A stretch of 64,000 bases of DNA from Rhipidocladum racemiflorum. Taxonomy: Eukaryota > Streptophyta > Magnoliopsida > Poales > Poaceae. Made by a program: the position numbers and the translations under genes. Below are positions 24,001 to 35,893 of this stretch, in pieces (within the stretch, counting starts at the first letter, position 1; every line of letters begins with the position of its first letter). Where the stretch lies: NCBI GenBank assembly GCA_036346355.1, contig CM070572.1:33827944-33891943 (forward strand), in the 5' to 3' direction. Below the pieces are notes generated by a model. That model worked only from the letters and a program-made list of their open reading frames with translations, made no database searches and had not been told where the DNA came from.

Positions 24001-25019
24001 GACTCCTCTAGCGCCTCCGAGAACTGCGCCATGGTTCTTCTCTCGGCCGCGAACGAGTACACGGTGCGCACCGACGACACGGCCTGCTCGGCGACGGCGC
24101 CCGGGCGCGTGTACTGCTCCCGGATCCGTCGCGCGAGGCCGATGAGGATGCGGCCGTACATGAAGCCGGGGATGATGAGCAGCATCACGGACGGCAGGGC
24201 CACCAGCGAGAGACGCCACAGCAAAGCGAACCCCACGGCGTAGCTGCTGACGAACATGGTGGCGTTCATGACGAAGTTGGGCACCTTCTCGCTGAGCACG
24301 TCCTGCACGACGAGGCTGTCGTTGGAGACGCTGGTGATCACCTCCGCCGTCGAGCCCACCTTGAGGTCGAAGTACTCCACGTCCTGCCGGAGCACCGCCC
24401 GCAGGTACCGCGCCCGCATCCGCGACGCCTGCCGCTCCGCCGTCCGAGCCCAGCAATACCCCTCTGCACACGCACGCCCACGCATCGTACGTACGTGTCA
24501 GACGCGTACGTACACTCACAGATGCTGCAACAACGCACAGCATTGGCATGCATGTGCTCACGGCTCACCTAGGAACGCCATGACCCAGGAGCCGCACGCC
24601 AAGAAGACGAGGTTCCTCGCGTTCTGATGATCAGAGGATTTCAAGGACGAATTGTTAATTAATTGCGATTACTTGTCACTGTGTCAGTGATGATATGTTA
24701 TGAACATCGCATAGAACCGGAGGTGCATGGGATCGGCGACGGGATTAACGGTGCGTACCACATTGATCTTGGAGCTGAACTCCTGGAGGAGGTCGGGGCC
24801 GCCGCCGAGGTCGTTGAAGATGCGGCTGGTGATGAGAAGCATCGCCGGCGTGGACATGCCGTCGCCCGTGGCGCCCACCAAGCCCAGTACCATCAGCGCC
24901 AAGTCCGCAGCGTCCGCGTGCATGAACACCGACATGAACGACCCAAAAACCGGCGCGGCCTTCGCCTTCGACGTCCCCGCCGGCCCGTCTTTCCTGCCGT
25001 TGGCTTCACCGCCACCCAT
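15078..25019 (-). CDS. ABCB: ABCB/MDR-type full-length ABC transporter (ABCB15-like group), six exons
   Basis: Plasma-membrane ATP-driven transporter of the B (P-glycoprotein) subfamily; plant members move auxin and secondary metabolites, but the substrate here cannot be read from sequence. Exons: 25019-24759, 24623-24569, 24463-23827, 23707-23167, 17415-16528 and 16448-15078. Every intron has GT/AG borders and the phases agree, giving 3753 nt and 1250 residues, the normal family length. The order is TMD1, NBD1, linker, TMD2, NBD2. NBD1 has Walker [10 protein letters not shown] (about residues 402-410), signature MSGGQ (506-510), Walker B ILLLDE (526-531) and His562. NBD2 has GQSGSGKST (1040-1048), LSGGQ (1144-1148), LLLDE (1165-1169) and His1200. 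All catalytic motifs are intact and no stop or frameshift was found. The start is the first ATG, read [12 protein letters not shown], followed by TM1. Exons 1-4 are notably more GC-rich than exons 5-6. Confidence 0.95.
19318..19515. repeat. 99-bp tandem duplication inside intron 4
   Basis: The segment beginning CATTTTCTAGGACACTTGAG at 19318 is repeated from 19417 with only a few differences, so the duplication is recent relative to the rest of the intron. Confidence 0.92.
21040..21274 (+). mobile_element. Stowaway-like MITE, TSD TA
   Basis: Left end CTCCCTTCGTCTTACAAAG and right end GTGAGACACAGGGAG form imperfect inverted repeats. The 235-bp element is flanked by TA on each side. CTCCCT ends with a TA duplication are the hallmark of Tc1/mariner-derived Stowaway MITEs. 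Confidence 0.8.
21277..21480 (-). mobile_element. Truncated copy of the Stowaway-type MITE found at 41729 and 50192
   Basis: The interior (CATATGTGTAGATTTGTCTC, TTTTATAAATATATTATAAT, GTTTTAGAGACC) matches those two copies, here in reverse orientation. The end is shortened to GGAGGAG before TA. It abuts the Stowaway at 21040-21274. Confidence 0.65.
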
Positions 25020-25215
25020 GTCCGGCGATCGATCGAGCTAGCGCACGTCGACGCGCCGGCACCTACTAGTGCGTAGAGCTTGCTTCCGAGTTGTGAACGT
25101 GTGACAGTTGTTACTGACTTGGTTCACGACTATTCTTATAATTTGGCCTCCTTCTCAGGCCGTTTAGGTGCTACACCCTCTGACTCTCTAGTCCGGAGGA
25201 AGAGATAGATACGGC

Positions 25216-25222
25216 TTATATA
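25216..25222 (-). promoter_or_regulatory. TATA box of the ABCB gene
   Basis: TATATAA on the minus strand, about 200 nt upstream of the start codon at 25019. It is the only good TATA motif in the stretch between the gene and the Tourist MITE. Confidence 0.7.
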
Positions 25223-25266
25223 GGGCAGGATGAAAAAAACCCGCCGAAAATAGATGAAAACAGTAA

Positions 25267-25683
25267 GGGCCTGTTTGGCAACAATGTTTTTTCATAGTTT
25301 CGAAACAAAATCATGGTTTTAGAGAAAAACTCTGTTTTAGAAATCAAGAGGTGTTTGGTAGCCCTTCAAAAAACTCTGTTTTAAAAACCATGGTTTCCAC
25401 AAAACCATGGTTTCCACAAAACCATGGTTTCCACAAAACCATGGTTTTTTCTCTGTTTTGGAAACTTTGATCTTGGGCAAATTTTTCTGAGTGCTAGTGC
25501 CAAAACAACTCTTGTTCCAAGACTTTGTCAACCAAAAACTTTGTAGCCAAACAGTTGGGAGTTCCAAGAAAAACCATGGTTTCAATAGGGTTTGGTAAAA
25601 CCATGGTTTTTATGTCATGACAATTCCTAAACCATAGTTTTACAAAACCATAGTTTTGCAAAACCTTGTTGCCAAACAGGCCC
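25267..25683 (+). mobile_element. Tourist-like MITE (PIF/Harbinger type), TSD TAA
   Basis: Perfect 18-bp inverted ends, GGGCCTGTTTGGCAACAA and its complement, flanked by TAA at 25264-25266 and 25684-25686. Length 417 bp, no coding capacity. A 3-bp TAA/TTA duplication with GGGCCTGTTTGG-type ends is diagnostic of Tourist MITEs. It contains four 17-bp tandem units, and its left end is about 45 bp upstream of the ABCB TATA box. Confidence 0.92.
25388..25455. repeat. Four 17-bp tandem units inside the Tourist MITE
   Basis: CCATGGTTTCCACAAAA begins at 25388, 25405, 25422 and 25439 (the last unit diverges). Each unit starts with the palindrome CCATGG. Confidence 0.93.
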
Positions 25684-25686
25684 TAA

Positions 25687-26006
25687 AATCCATTCTAACC
25701 GTTCTGGTTTAAAAAGCAAAACCGTTTAGTTTACCCGTCAAATCAAAAAATTTAAAAATTTTGAAAAATATTTATCGAAAAATTCTCTAAAGTTAGTATT
25801 AATAGTTTTATAACCTCTGGCGTGTATATTTTTTTTTTTGAAAAAACGAAGTTTGGTAACGTTTTTGAGCCATTCAAAATGTAGAAATTAGAAAATAAAA
25901 AAAAGAAATTAAAAGTATTTTTAGTAGTAATATTTGTTCAAGTATGTCAAGTAGCAATATTTACTTCAATATATTTTAGTAATAATATTTGTTCAATTAT
26001 ATTTAG
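25687..26006. other. AT-rich DNA, nothing recognised
   Basis: No gene or repeat boundary supported. Confidence 0.45.
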
Positions 26007-26756
26007 TGTCGATGTTCAGGACCAGGGTCCCTAGATCGAGCTTACGAATGAGATTTGGGTTGCCTTTTATTTATTCAAATGATATTGAAAGGGGAATCAG
26101 GGATGGATGGAAATTGAATTGTATTGCTTTTCTCTAAACACAGTACAGAATGGGACTACAAGACTGCCTAATGCTATCTTGCGTTTTCCTTGTTGTCATT
26201 GGTTGCTTCGTCTGTTGCAGCTTCTTGTGTTGTCCTTGTCCTTGGCAGGAGCCTATTTATAGCCTTGAAAGGATGACAGTTGTCATCTTCAGATATGTGT
26301 CTTTCCGTCAAAAGTTATCGTTTAGTTAAAAGGTGTCTTCTTGTTGAAAGGATGGCTTTTCATCAGAGAGGCGCTTCTTCGCTATTGGCAACTTCCAAGC
26401 GGTTCTCAGTACCTGTCAGAGAAAAGCTTATTTTGCACGTTATCTCTACACAAAGGATTTTTCTTCAGTCCGACCAAAGCTTGGTCAGACTGGCTTAAAT
26501 CTAGGTCGGTATGGTAAAGACGTCATAGTTCGACCTGAATCGCTTCCCAGATCGGGTTGTCCCCGACCTGGAAATGCTTGGTCGACGTTCGACCTGGATC
26601 AGGTCGGGTGGTCTTTACGCGATCAACAGAAACTTTAACCAATTATAATATTAGTATGTCTCTTTGAAATATGGGCCGCATTTATGAGGATGTGACGGTC
26701 TCATTGAGAACTGTAGCCATTAATGGGCCTCAAGATAGTTTTAATTATCATCGTCA
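26007..26756 (-). mobile_element. LTR of a second Tat-like gypsy element
   Basis: It starts TGTCGATGTTCAGGACCAGG and ends ATCATCGTCA. Minus-strand TATAAATAGG near 26252-26261 fits leftward transcription. The sequence just right of the LTR, GCTAGTCCCCAAG, corresponds to the GTAAGCCCC next to the Tat LTR at 51549 (a purine tract on the minus strand). The accessory ORF at 27144 follows in the same relative place and orientation as in the Tat element at 50664. The rest of this element is missing or displaced by the copia insertion. Confidence 0.6.
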
Positions 26757-27143
26757 GCTAGTCCCCAAGTTTTGAGAAAATACGTGTATTCTCTCAGGAC
26801 TTTTCAACTTCCGACATGTTTGGAATACCGCAATAATCATGTCGCCGATTGTGTCTCGAGGAAATCTTCTTGATTTCCTTTGGAACTAAAGCGACGGTAA
26901 GAAAGTATAAATATGGGGAAGTGACCTCCTTGTAGTACTTCACGCTTTTCAGACTTCTTTAGCGCAAAATACAACTTGTTTTCTCCGCTTTCTTTCTTCT
27001 TTGTTCTTCAGGATTTTCATCTTTCGTACTCTCTTTTTTCCGTTTTTTTTAGAGAATTTGCTCAAGAACGGAGGTGAAAAACCTTAAGAACTAAAAGAAA
27101 GTTCAAAGCTTTTCATTTCTCGGTTTGTTCTACATTTTCTGCA

Positions 27144-27871
27144 ATGAAGAAATCTATCTTGACCGAGGCGAGGATCCAGGAGTTGGTTGATAAAGGTTTG
27201 ATCCCCGCTTGTGAAATACGGCAATGGGATCCTTGCGGTGAGGACACTAAACCTGTTCCCTAGGAGGGAAGGATTGTTCTCTTCGTCGCTTTTGTTCGGC
27301 TAGGGCTTTGTCTCCCCGAAAGTGAATTTCTAGCCGATGTACTCGATCACTATAAGATCGAGCTTCATCATTTTCTTCCTAATTCTATTTTGATTTTGAG
27401 TGTTTTTTCGCATCTTTGCGAAGCTTTTCATGGTATTCCTCTTTCTGTTCGCATTTTTCACCATTTTTATCAATATACTAAGAATAGCAAGACTCCCAAA
27501 ATCTTTGGGAGTGTTTACTTCAAACTTCATCTTGGTCTCGTGTATCCCTTGCTGTTCATCAAGGATACATGGAAGGATTACAGGAAAGAGTAGTTTTACT
27601 TGGAGATCCCTGGCGGTGGTTACCTAAGGTTCACCAGTAAGATTGCTCCTTCCTGGACTAAGGCAGAAGGAAAAAAAGAGAGGGACTCCTTAAAACTTAC
27701 TAATGAAGAAAGCAGAATTATTGATGCTATCTTCATCTTAGTAGAACAAGCACTTACGGGGCAAAAAATCATATATGATTTTTTGCTCCATAAATTGAGC
27801 CCTCTAAAAAGGCGATGCAAAATTGGCTGTAGGATCGAGAGAGACCAAGATCCTCAAGGACAAATCTGGAG
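27144..27871 (+). pseudogene. Antisense accessory ORF of a Tat-like element (Transposase_28-like), broken
   Basis: One plus-strand frame runs from the ATG to a possible splice donor (GAG|GTAAGG at 27871), interrupted only by two TAG stops near 27261 and 27591. The segment LGLCLPESEFLADVLDHYKI, then ELHHF and LCEAFHGI, aligns with GFGLPLHPFVRGLLHYYGGE, EVHHL and LCEAFLGI of the ORF at 53107. This is the 'putative gypsy-type transposon' (Transposase_28) domain carried by grass Tat retroelements near the 3' LTR. A short intron (about 27872-27951, ending TTTAG) and a following exon are likely. The role of the protein is unknown. The two stops mark it as dead. Confidence 0.65.
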
Positions 27872-28196
27872 GTAAGGATCTTAATTTTTTTTTTACTTTT
27901 TCTCTTTATTTGATAAAGGTATTTGGACTCATAGAATTTCTTTGTGTTTAGTTCTTTTTGACATGGGAACCTGTGGGAAGGTGGCTCAAATTCTGAGCGT
28001 TCGCTCAGACGACCCAATCAAATAGCACTGGACCAGTAACCAACTAGTTTGATTTGGCATAGTGATGAGTTTATTAATAAATGCATCAAGGTAAATACCA
28101 TGTGCTATATTTAGTACAATAGACAAACTCTTTTTTTTATTTTAACAAAAAACTTGTACTATTGTTAAGATGCTGGTCGGAAGAGAGGCGTCAACC

Positions 28197-31100
28197 TATT
28201 AGAAATAAAGGCACATTCAGGTTTAATTTAATCTAAGAATAAATCATGAAAAACATGTGACAGATGACTATCAACCAATAACAGGAGCACACCCTAGATG
28301 CATACATGAGGAAACTACACATATTTCCATCTAATATGCTCTCAACCAGCAAAATAAACATAAACAACAGAAACATCATAACGTGCACGTAATGTTCGTG
28401 TGTAGAAGAAGTAGTAGGCTTTGTAGTGCGGACAGTGTTGAGGACGGAAGCGCGCTGTAGCCGAGCGCGATGACGAGCAGCGGTGCCTGAATGACGAGGA
28501 AGACGAGCCGTGACGATGTCGTGTAAGCAATCGCGCGAAGCGCTTCCCAAAAACAGGATTTGTCCTCTCCCGGTGCAAGAACTCGAGGACGGGTGGTTTT
28601 GGAGACCTGCTCCTCCGTTTGCTGGTGCACGCTGGCGCACGGAACGGAGTAGACTAGATGGCGGCACAGCGAAGGGAACTGGCAAAACCCTAGACGTGGA
28701 ACTTCTCCTCTACCCGGCGTAAGCGGCGCAGTATATATAGGAATAACCTGGTAACAGTCTGTATCCGAACGTGTCCCGAAGACGTGCCACAAACGGAGTC
28801 CATTACGGTATCCTTATCTCATTCTGTAACCGTGACGATCCCGAGTAGCGAAAAGAATAAACTACAAAAGGAGGCTGCACCTACGCAAGGCCCTGGACCG
28901 GATTTCGGCGGACCATTCATGCAGGTGCCGCACTGTCATGGTCCTGATCTTTTTCATGTGTATGGTCATGGGGGTAAGTAAGTAATTACCCTCCCCAAAT
29001 TTTCCCCACTTCTTTTTCCTCTCTCCCTTCCCTGGGTTCCACCCGACGCCACCCCTGCGCCCTCCCTCACCCGGCGCCTCCCTCCCCTCCCTCACCCTCC
29101 CCTGCCCGACGCCACCCCCCTGCGCCCTCCAGCCCTCGACGCCGCCGCCGCCCCCCCTCGGCTTCCCAGCCGGCGACGCCACCCCCTCCCAGCTCAACGG
29201 CGCTTCCTCTCTCCCGTGGCGGCTCCCAGTCGGGCGCCTCCATTTTTTCCTCCTCCTCCAGTGGTACAGCAGACCCCTTTTCCTCTCCCTCCTCTTCCCT
29301 CCCCTCCCTCTCTCTCTCTCTCTCTAGCCATGGCATTTAGGGTTGTATGAAGGCTAAGTGTTTGTTGAAATGCCCATGGGGGAAATTGTTGCTTGAGCAT
29401 CCTTGAGAAGTTTGGAGTGTGCATGGTGATAGTGCTAGGAGATTGTAGTAGATGGGTTTGTGCTGGTTTGCTAGTGTGGATGGTTGGGGAAATGATCTTG
29501 GAGGGTTTTGGTTGATGCTATGCAATATCGAAGAATTTAAATGTTTAGGAGTTAATATACTACTTGTAATAGCTAGTGAATTCTTTGCATAGTAAATGAA
29601 TTTGTTAGGGTCCTTATGCTCTGGTTCGTAGTGTACCTTAGTACTTCCTTTGGGGGATTATGGCAATTAAATCGCTAGCTGTGAAGGTTGGATCGAAATA
29701 GTGTTGGGCTACTCAAAAGGTTATGTTGAAACCATGGGTCAAGCTTTTAGCCTTTGGATAGCAAACTCCATTGGTTTTGTTAAGTAGGGTTCTATTTCGT
29801 TCTTATTTTGTTGCTGTTCTCTCCCTAATAACCGGCTGTTAATTGGAGCTGCTAATTGAAAATTTCATCTTCCTAACAATTTGGTTGGCCTCTAGATTAA
29901 TCAAATGAATTGGAGTTTTGAGTTGTATTTCATTTCTTCTGTGTTGAGTGCTTGCATATTGTCTTCAATTCTCGTTCCATGTTCATATGCACGGCATACA
30001 TCTCATTCCATATGCATTTGTGAACGTGTAGAGAACGATCCCGCGGAGGGTGAAGTGGCCGCGATCGAGGGTAATCACGGTGAGCAAGTGGCTAGTGAGA
30101 CTCCGGCAGAAGCATCAGGCAAGCACCTATGCATATTCATCCATATATGTAATTGTATTTTTGAGAATAAATTGCCTATTTGATGATTAAGTCAAGCATT
30201 AGGAATTGAAATGGGGAATAGGGCTAGATCCTACTTGTTGCACATATGCTCCTTGTTAATTGCTAAACACCTCCTTTGGAGCTAGACTACGGGTATTATA
30301 TTGCGTCCCTGCTTAGTTTGCATAGGCGTCGGGTTGGGCCAAGTGGTGGATGGTCCACCGCTTGAGATCAATTACTTTACTTGTGATGAAATGAAATGGG
30401 TACGGTTATGTAAGGAAAGGTTAAATTGGAGACCGGGCGGGAAGGTTGGGACATTGGGTAAGGAGACCCGATGTGGTAGTTCCCGTCTGAGTCGATTAAG
30501 GACCGATTCGATGGTTGCCCTTTGATTGAGCACACCCCGGTTGGTCGCATGCCCGATTATGGTACGGTAAGCCACTCTTTCTCTCATACGGAATCGATGG
30601 ACCGTAACTTCCTGTGGTTGGACGTGGTTGAGGGCGAGGCTTAGGTCGACTTCTCGAGCGCCAAGCCGGGCTTGGGGCTGCTCGAGGTGCTAGGTTTTCG
30701 GCCACAGGAGGACGCTTCAACGATTGGGTATGATTGGGAGGGTTGACACTAGGCCCTTGTGGTAAGTGTCGTGCGATCAATGCTTCCTGCGCAGGTTAAT
30801 TAAGCGATTCGAATTGCCGCGCTCTCGGATATGAGCAAGCTCTTTCATCGCACAGTCACGTAGTAAGAACTTGAACCGAGGTTCGCCGTCGAGCTTGAGC
30901 CCAAATAAATTGGTGATGAGATTAATTGTTGTGAAGTAATGATTGCAACTTCATTTTAGAAGTAGGCGCTGTTACAACTGCTTAACTTGTGAATTGAGTA
31001 GTTAGGTAATTAATATAACAAATGTTAAGCTTTCTGCACTTTTACCTTCAGCCTGGTTCTTTGCTACATCCAAATGCATAACCTTTGGAGTCGGTCATAT

Positions 31101-32193
31101 ATGGACCCCGGGTAAGTCTTGCGAGTACCTTTCGTACTCATGCTTCTGCTTTGTGGTTTTCAGGTGAGGATCAGGTTGGCGGGTGTGAGTTCTGCCCATA
31201 CTGTCTCTCGGTGACCGGGCGGGGCACCGAGTAGCGGCTTGGCGATGGGAGTGTTCAGGGGCAGAACACTTCCGTGGATTGCTTTACTTTTGTTTAATGC
31301 GATGGTTGATTCTTTTGTTGTATAGATAGATGTGATTCGATGGGCTTTTGGATTTGAACAATGGTTGGCCATGTGGATGTCAGGCTCCGTGTGTGTTTTC
31401 CTTAACTGCTGATACTATGGTGGTGCTGTGGATGTTGCTTTTACTTTCGATAAATATATATTGAACTGTGTTTTCTTGTCTGCTGAGTGGATGTCCGTAG
31501 AATCTAGAATGGTCATGCCGAAATTTTCCGTTTTCGGAGTCTTGGTCTCTTTTTCTGTGTTTTGGTCTAGTTTAGAGTCTTGGAGTTGTTGCTAAGTGTG
31601 GTTTGGTGGTTGTCGGGTTTGTCTTTGTGCCGTTTGTTTTCCGCTTGCGTGTGGGTTCGAAAGTTTCGAGTTCGTTGCCCCCTTTATGCAAATTGAGGTG
31701 ATATCGTGTTGGAACCGGTATGCGGGGCAATCCTGGGCGAGTTCGGGTCGCATACCGGGGGAATACCGGGACGGTTGTCGAGTTTATCGAATGGAGATGA
31801 CGCTGTCTCGATTGGACTTGGGTGTTAGCACTGCGAGCGCCACCGGCGATCCGTTGCTAACCTCCAAATCCGATGTGGACGACGGGACATTCGATAACCC
31901 GAGGACGGTCTGGACGGCTCCCTTACACGCACGCCCGCGCCATCCGCCCCGCCCGTGCCCAAGCCCGGCCCGACCCGGCGAGGCGAGCGCGGGCACGTGT
32001 ATTTTCTTTCTCTCTTTCTCCCACATGGTTCTACCATGGTGGATCACACTCCACTATTTAAACTAGTGTTCACCACATTAGGCTAGCAATGTGGTACTAT
32101 TGTTAGTGCACATGCCTTCTCATGAGGTGGGCCTTTGAGATTTTATAGGATTTATTGTCTCAATTAAATGGGCTTGGCCCAAATAATCCAACA
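28197..32193 (-). repeat. Copia 3' LTR, split by a solo LTR
   Basis: LTR parts are 28197-28933 and 31933-32193, together 998 bp. They match 36688-37206 plus 40032-40516 of the other LTR piecewise and in order. The gap is the solo LTR at 28934-31927. Confidence 0.9.
28934..31927 (+). mobile_element. Solo LTR nested in the copia 3' LTR, TSD CGCAC
   Basis: Starts TGTCATGGTCC, ends GGCTCCCTTACA, and is flanked by CGCAC at 28929-28933 and 31928-31932. The intact copia LTR sequence at 40252-40270 shows the empty site with a single CGCAC. Length 2994 bp. It carries the GAGTAC/GTACTC palindrome (31123-31140) found in the other long solo LTRs here. It belongs to the same family as the solo LTR at 37207-40026. 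Small open frames in it (for example 29905-30183) show no known domain. Confidence 0.9.
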
Positions 32194-32748
32194 ATCCCCC
32201 ACCAGATCTCAAAGTCCCACTGACAGTTTTGCCTGTTCCCAAAGCTGTTGATATACCAGTATTTCAGTGACAATGGACTATGCCTTGAGTTGCACCTAGG
32301 ACTCCAAATTACACTCAGCCACAACTTGAACAATGGACTAAGCCTTGAATTGCAAGTTTGGTGCGACTGAGTTTCATTTAAAGCCTTAGCTGATACTAGG
32401 CTGCCAATAGGCTACCCCTCGGGTGGAGCATATAAGTCGTACTCCATGGTCTCTTCATGAGCTTACTAGAGATTACCCAAGTCTCATAGACTGCGACTTT
32501 CAACAGTCAATCTCATATATGTGTGTTCTTTCAAGATGCTCTGTAGGATGACATCTTCACTAAATAAAGCCAACAGAACACATTAAGGCAAATGCCAACC
32601 TGCCATACAGATTTTGAGAGTATTGCATCTTCACATGGAACTAGTTAGAAAAATACTCTCCTCTAGTTAACCAGTAGCTTGTTTTTCCCAGGTCCTAATT
32701 CATATGGGATCTCCGATCACATAGGTTGGGTTACCACTATGGTATAAC

Positions 32749-33273
32749 TCACATGGGTCTCAGGCCTAATTCCTTTGATGCATTATGTATCAAATTCTGT
32801 GATAGCCCTTTTGTGAAGGGATTTGCCAGGTTTTTAGCTGTTTGGATATAATCCAATGCAATCACTCCGGAGTTTTTCAATTTCCTAACAGACTTCAGAC
32901 GTCTTTTCACATGTCTTGAGAATTTCAGGTTATCTTTAGAACTATTCACTTTAACAATAACTGTTTGATTGTCACAGTTCATAAGAATGGCCGATATTGG
33001 GTTTTCAACCACCGAAAGATTCATCAAGAGTTCACGTAGCCATTCTGCCTCAACAGTGGCTGTATCCATTGCAGTCAATTCTGCCTCCAAAGTTGACCGT
33101 GTCAAAACAGTCTGTTTGCAAGACCTCCACGACACAGCACCCCACCAAGTGTAAACACATATCCACTGGTGGCCTTAATCTCATCAGCACCATAAATCCA
33201 ATTTGAATCACTATAACCCTCTAGTACTGAAGGGTACCCGGTATAGTGTATTCCATAATTTACTGTACCCACC
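32749..33273 (-). pseudogene. Copia RNase H region
   Basis: Reads LVGTVNYGIHYTGY at its start, then SWRSCKQTVLTRSTLEAE with the conserved acidic residues, ending in GLRPM and a stop at 32749. It is separated from the RT frame by an in-frame TAG at 33274-33276. It would degrade the RNA strand during reverse transcription. Confidence 0.85.
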
Positions 33274-33276
33274 AAC

Positions 33277-34447
33277 TAACGCATAACTCTTTCGAGTGCA
33301 CGCCAATGATCATCTCCTAAGTTAGAAGTAAACCGGCTCAATTTGCTCACAGCAAATGAGATATCAGGCCTTGTTGCGCTAGCTAAATACATGAGAGATC
33401 CAATGATCTGAGAATATTTCATTTGATCTCTAGCAATTTTCTTGTTTTTCCGAAGAATCACAATAGGATCATAAGGTGTTGGAGAAGGCTTGCTATCCGA
33501 ATAGCCAAACCGATTCAAAACCTTTTCCACATAATGGGATTGAGAAAGACTGATCCCATCCTCACCTTTGACTAACTTGATGTTCAAGATTACGTCAGCC
33601 TCTCCGAGATTTTTCATATCAAAGTTTTCAGACAGGAAAGGCTTGACCTCATTAATCACATCAAGGTTTGTTCCAAAGATCAAAATGTCATCCACATAAA
33701 GACATAGAATAACTCCCTCACCCACATCATGGCGATAATACACACACTTGTCGGCTTCATTTACAGAAAGCCAGCTTGTGTTAATGTTCTATCGAACTTC
33801 TCATGCCATTGCTTAGGTGCTTGTTTAAGACCATAGAGAGATTTCAGTAACTTACACACCTTGCTCTCATTTCCTGGTAGCACAAATCCATCTGGCTGAT
33901 CCATGTAGATCTCATCTAGCTCTCCATTAAGAAAAGCTGTCTTCACGTCCATTTGATGGGCAATGAGACCATGAGAGGCAGCTAAGGATAAAAACACCCG
34001 AATGGTTGTGATCCTAGCAACAGATGAATAAGTATCAAAATAATCCTCTCCTTCCTTTTGCGTATAACCCTTAGCCATAATTCTAGCCTTGTACTTTTCA
34101 ATAGTACCATCAGGCCTGAGTTTCTTTTTGAACATCCACTTACAGCCCACAGGTTTGCAACCATAAGGTAGTTCAGTGAGCTCCCAAGTTCCGTTAGACA
34201 GAATGGAATCCATCTCACTACGGATGGCCTCCTTCCAGTAGTCTGCATCAGGAGATGCAAAAGCTTCTGAAATAGAGGTGAGAGTATCATCCACAAGGTA
34301 CACAGTGAAATTATCACCAAAGAATTTAATTATCCTTTGTCTCTTGCTCCTCCTAGGAGCTTCACTATCATCCTCTTCAGGATTTTGCTCAGGTATCTGT
34401 TCAGAACCCTCAGCTTGTGCAATAGGTTCAGGAATTATCTCAGGGTT
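33277..34447 (-). pseudogene. Copia reverse transcriptase region, frameshifted
   Basis: The right part (34303-33761) has the copia RT start: WKEAIRSEMDSI, then GCKWMFKKKLRPDG, MDVKTAFLNGEL and LYGLKQAPKQWH. The left part (33743-33277) has the active-site motif LYVDDILIFG and GSLMYLASATRPDIS. A one-base length change between 33745 and 33760 puts the two parts in different frames. The polymerase signature itself is intact, but the protein cannot be made as a unit. Confidence 0.9.
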
Positions 34448-35350
34448 TTAACTAGAACTGCTATGCAGATCTTTCATGGGAAATATTCCCTCAAAGAAGG
34501 TGGCATCTCGGGATTCCATGATTGTACCGATGATCATGTCAGATACCTCAGACTTCACTACTAGAAATCTATAGGCAATGCTCCGATGAGCGTATCCCAG
34601 AAAGACACAATCCACTGTCTTAGGTTCGAGTTTGCGCTTTTTAGTTATGGGCACATTGACTTTCGCCAAGCAACCCAACGTGCGCAAATATGAAAGTGAT
34701 GGTTTTCTCCCTTCCCATTCTTCATATGGAGTTTTCTCCTTATTCTTGGAAGGAACTTTATTCAAAACGTGGCAAGAAGTCAACAGGGCCTCTCCCCACC
34801 ATTCCTTAGATAGACCCGCAGTGTTCAACATGGCATTTACCAAATCAGTCAGAGTGCGGTTCTTTCTCTCGGTGACCCCATTAGACTGGGGTGAATAGGG
34901 AGGTGCCCTCTCATGAATAATTCCATGTTCCTTACAGAATAAGTCAAACTCAGTAGAGAAGTACTCACCACCACGATCTGACCTAAGCCTTTTGATTTTT
35001 CTTTCTAATTGGTTTTCAACTTCAGCCTTATAGATTTTGAAGTAGTTTAGAGCCTCATCTTTAATTTTCAACAGATAAACATAGCAGTATCTAGACGCAT
35101 CATCAATCAGAGTCATGAAATATCTCTTTCCTCCTTTAGTCAACACACCATTCATCTCACAAAGATTTGAATGTATGAGTTGTAATGGTGCCAAGTTTCT
35201 CTCCTCCGCTGCCTTGTGAGGTTTGCGAGGTTGTTTTGATTGCACACAACTTTGGCACTTAGAACCTTTGGCAGTAGGAATTTTTGGAATTAAATTCATA
35301 TTATCGAGCCGAGACATACAACCAAAATTTAAATGACATAACCGCGAGTG
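34448..35350 (-). pseudogene. Copia integrase region
   Basis: Starts after the stop at 35351-35353 with HSRLCHLNFGCM, then the zinc-binding CQSCVQSKQPRKPH segment. The catalytic core follows: LIDDASRYCYVYLL (second Asp) and YSPQSNGVTERKNRTL (Glu). Where family members have HSD at the first catalytic Asp, this copy has HSN, a GAT to AAT change. The frame ends at a stop at 34448. Integration activity would be lost even without the stops. Confidence 0.9.
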
Positions 35351-35893
35351 CTAAACATCAGCTTCACCTCCATTGGAAATATCACAAATATGGTTCACAA
35401 CTTTATTGCAGAAATCAGAAAAGAAAAAACGGAACAAGCCTCCGCATTCATAGCCTTTACCAATAAAAAGTTCATGCTTAGACACGACTACTTTATTAGA
35501 CTCAAACACCACTTTGAACCTTTCTCTACATAGAAGGGAGACGCTGACCAGGTTCTTATTTATTGAGGGGACATGCTGCACGTTCTTCAGCTGCACGATC
35601 TTTCCTGAAGTGAACTTTAGATCTACCGTGCCAACACCAAGAACAGAAGCATTCGAGCTGTTTCCCATCAACACGGAGCAATCCCGGACGACCTGGTAAG
35701 AAGAGAACAAAGAGAGATCAGCACACACATGAACATTAACTTCGGTATCAATCCACCAATCGGTGGTATGATTACTGAAAGAACAATAGGCACGTTACCA
35801 TACCCAGAAGTTCCTCCTCCAGTATTGCCAATGGTCACGTTGACAGACTTTCAGTTCTGTCCATGCTCACCCTTCCTACCCTTGCGATTTGGA
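35351..35893 (-). pseudogene. Copia protease and linker region
   Basis: After the zinc-knuckle stop the frame carries a further TGA at 35851-35853 and then shifts. The protease site reads WWIDTEVNVHVC, where the usual motif is DSGA or DTGA, so the active-site Gly is replaced. The stretch NLVSVSLLCRERFKVVF and an in-frame stop at 35351-35353 (normally Trp before HSRLCH) follow. This domain would process the polyprotein. Confidence 0.8.
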
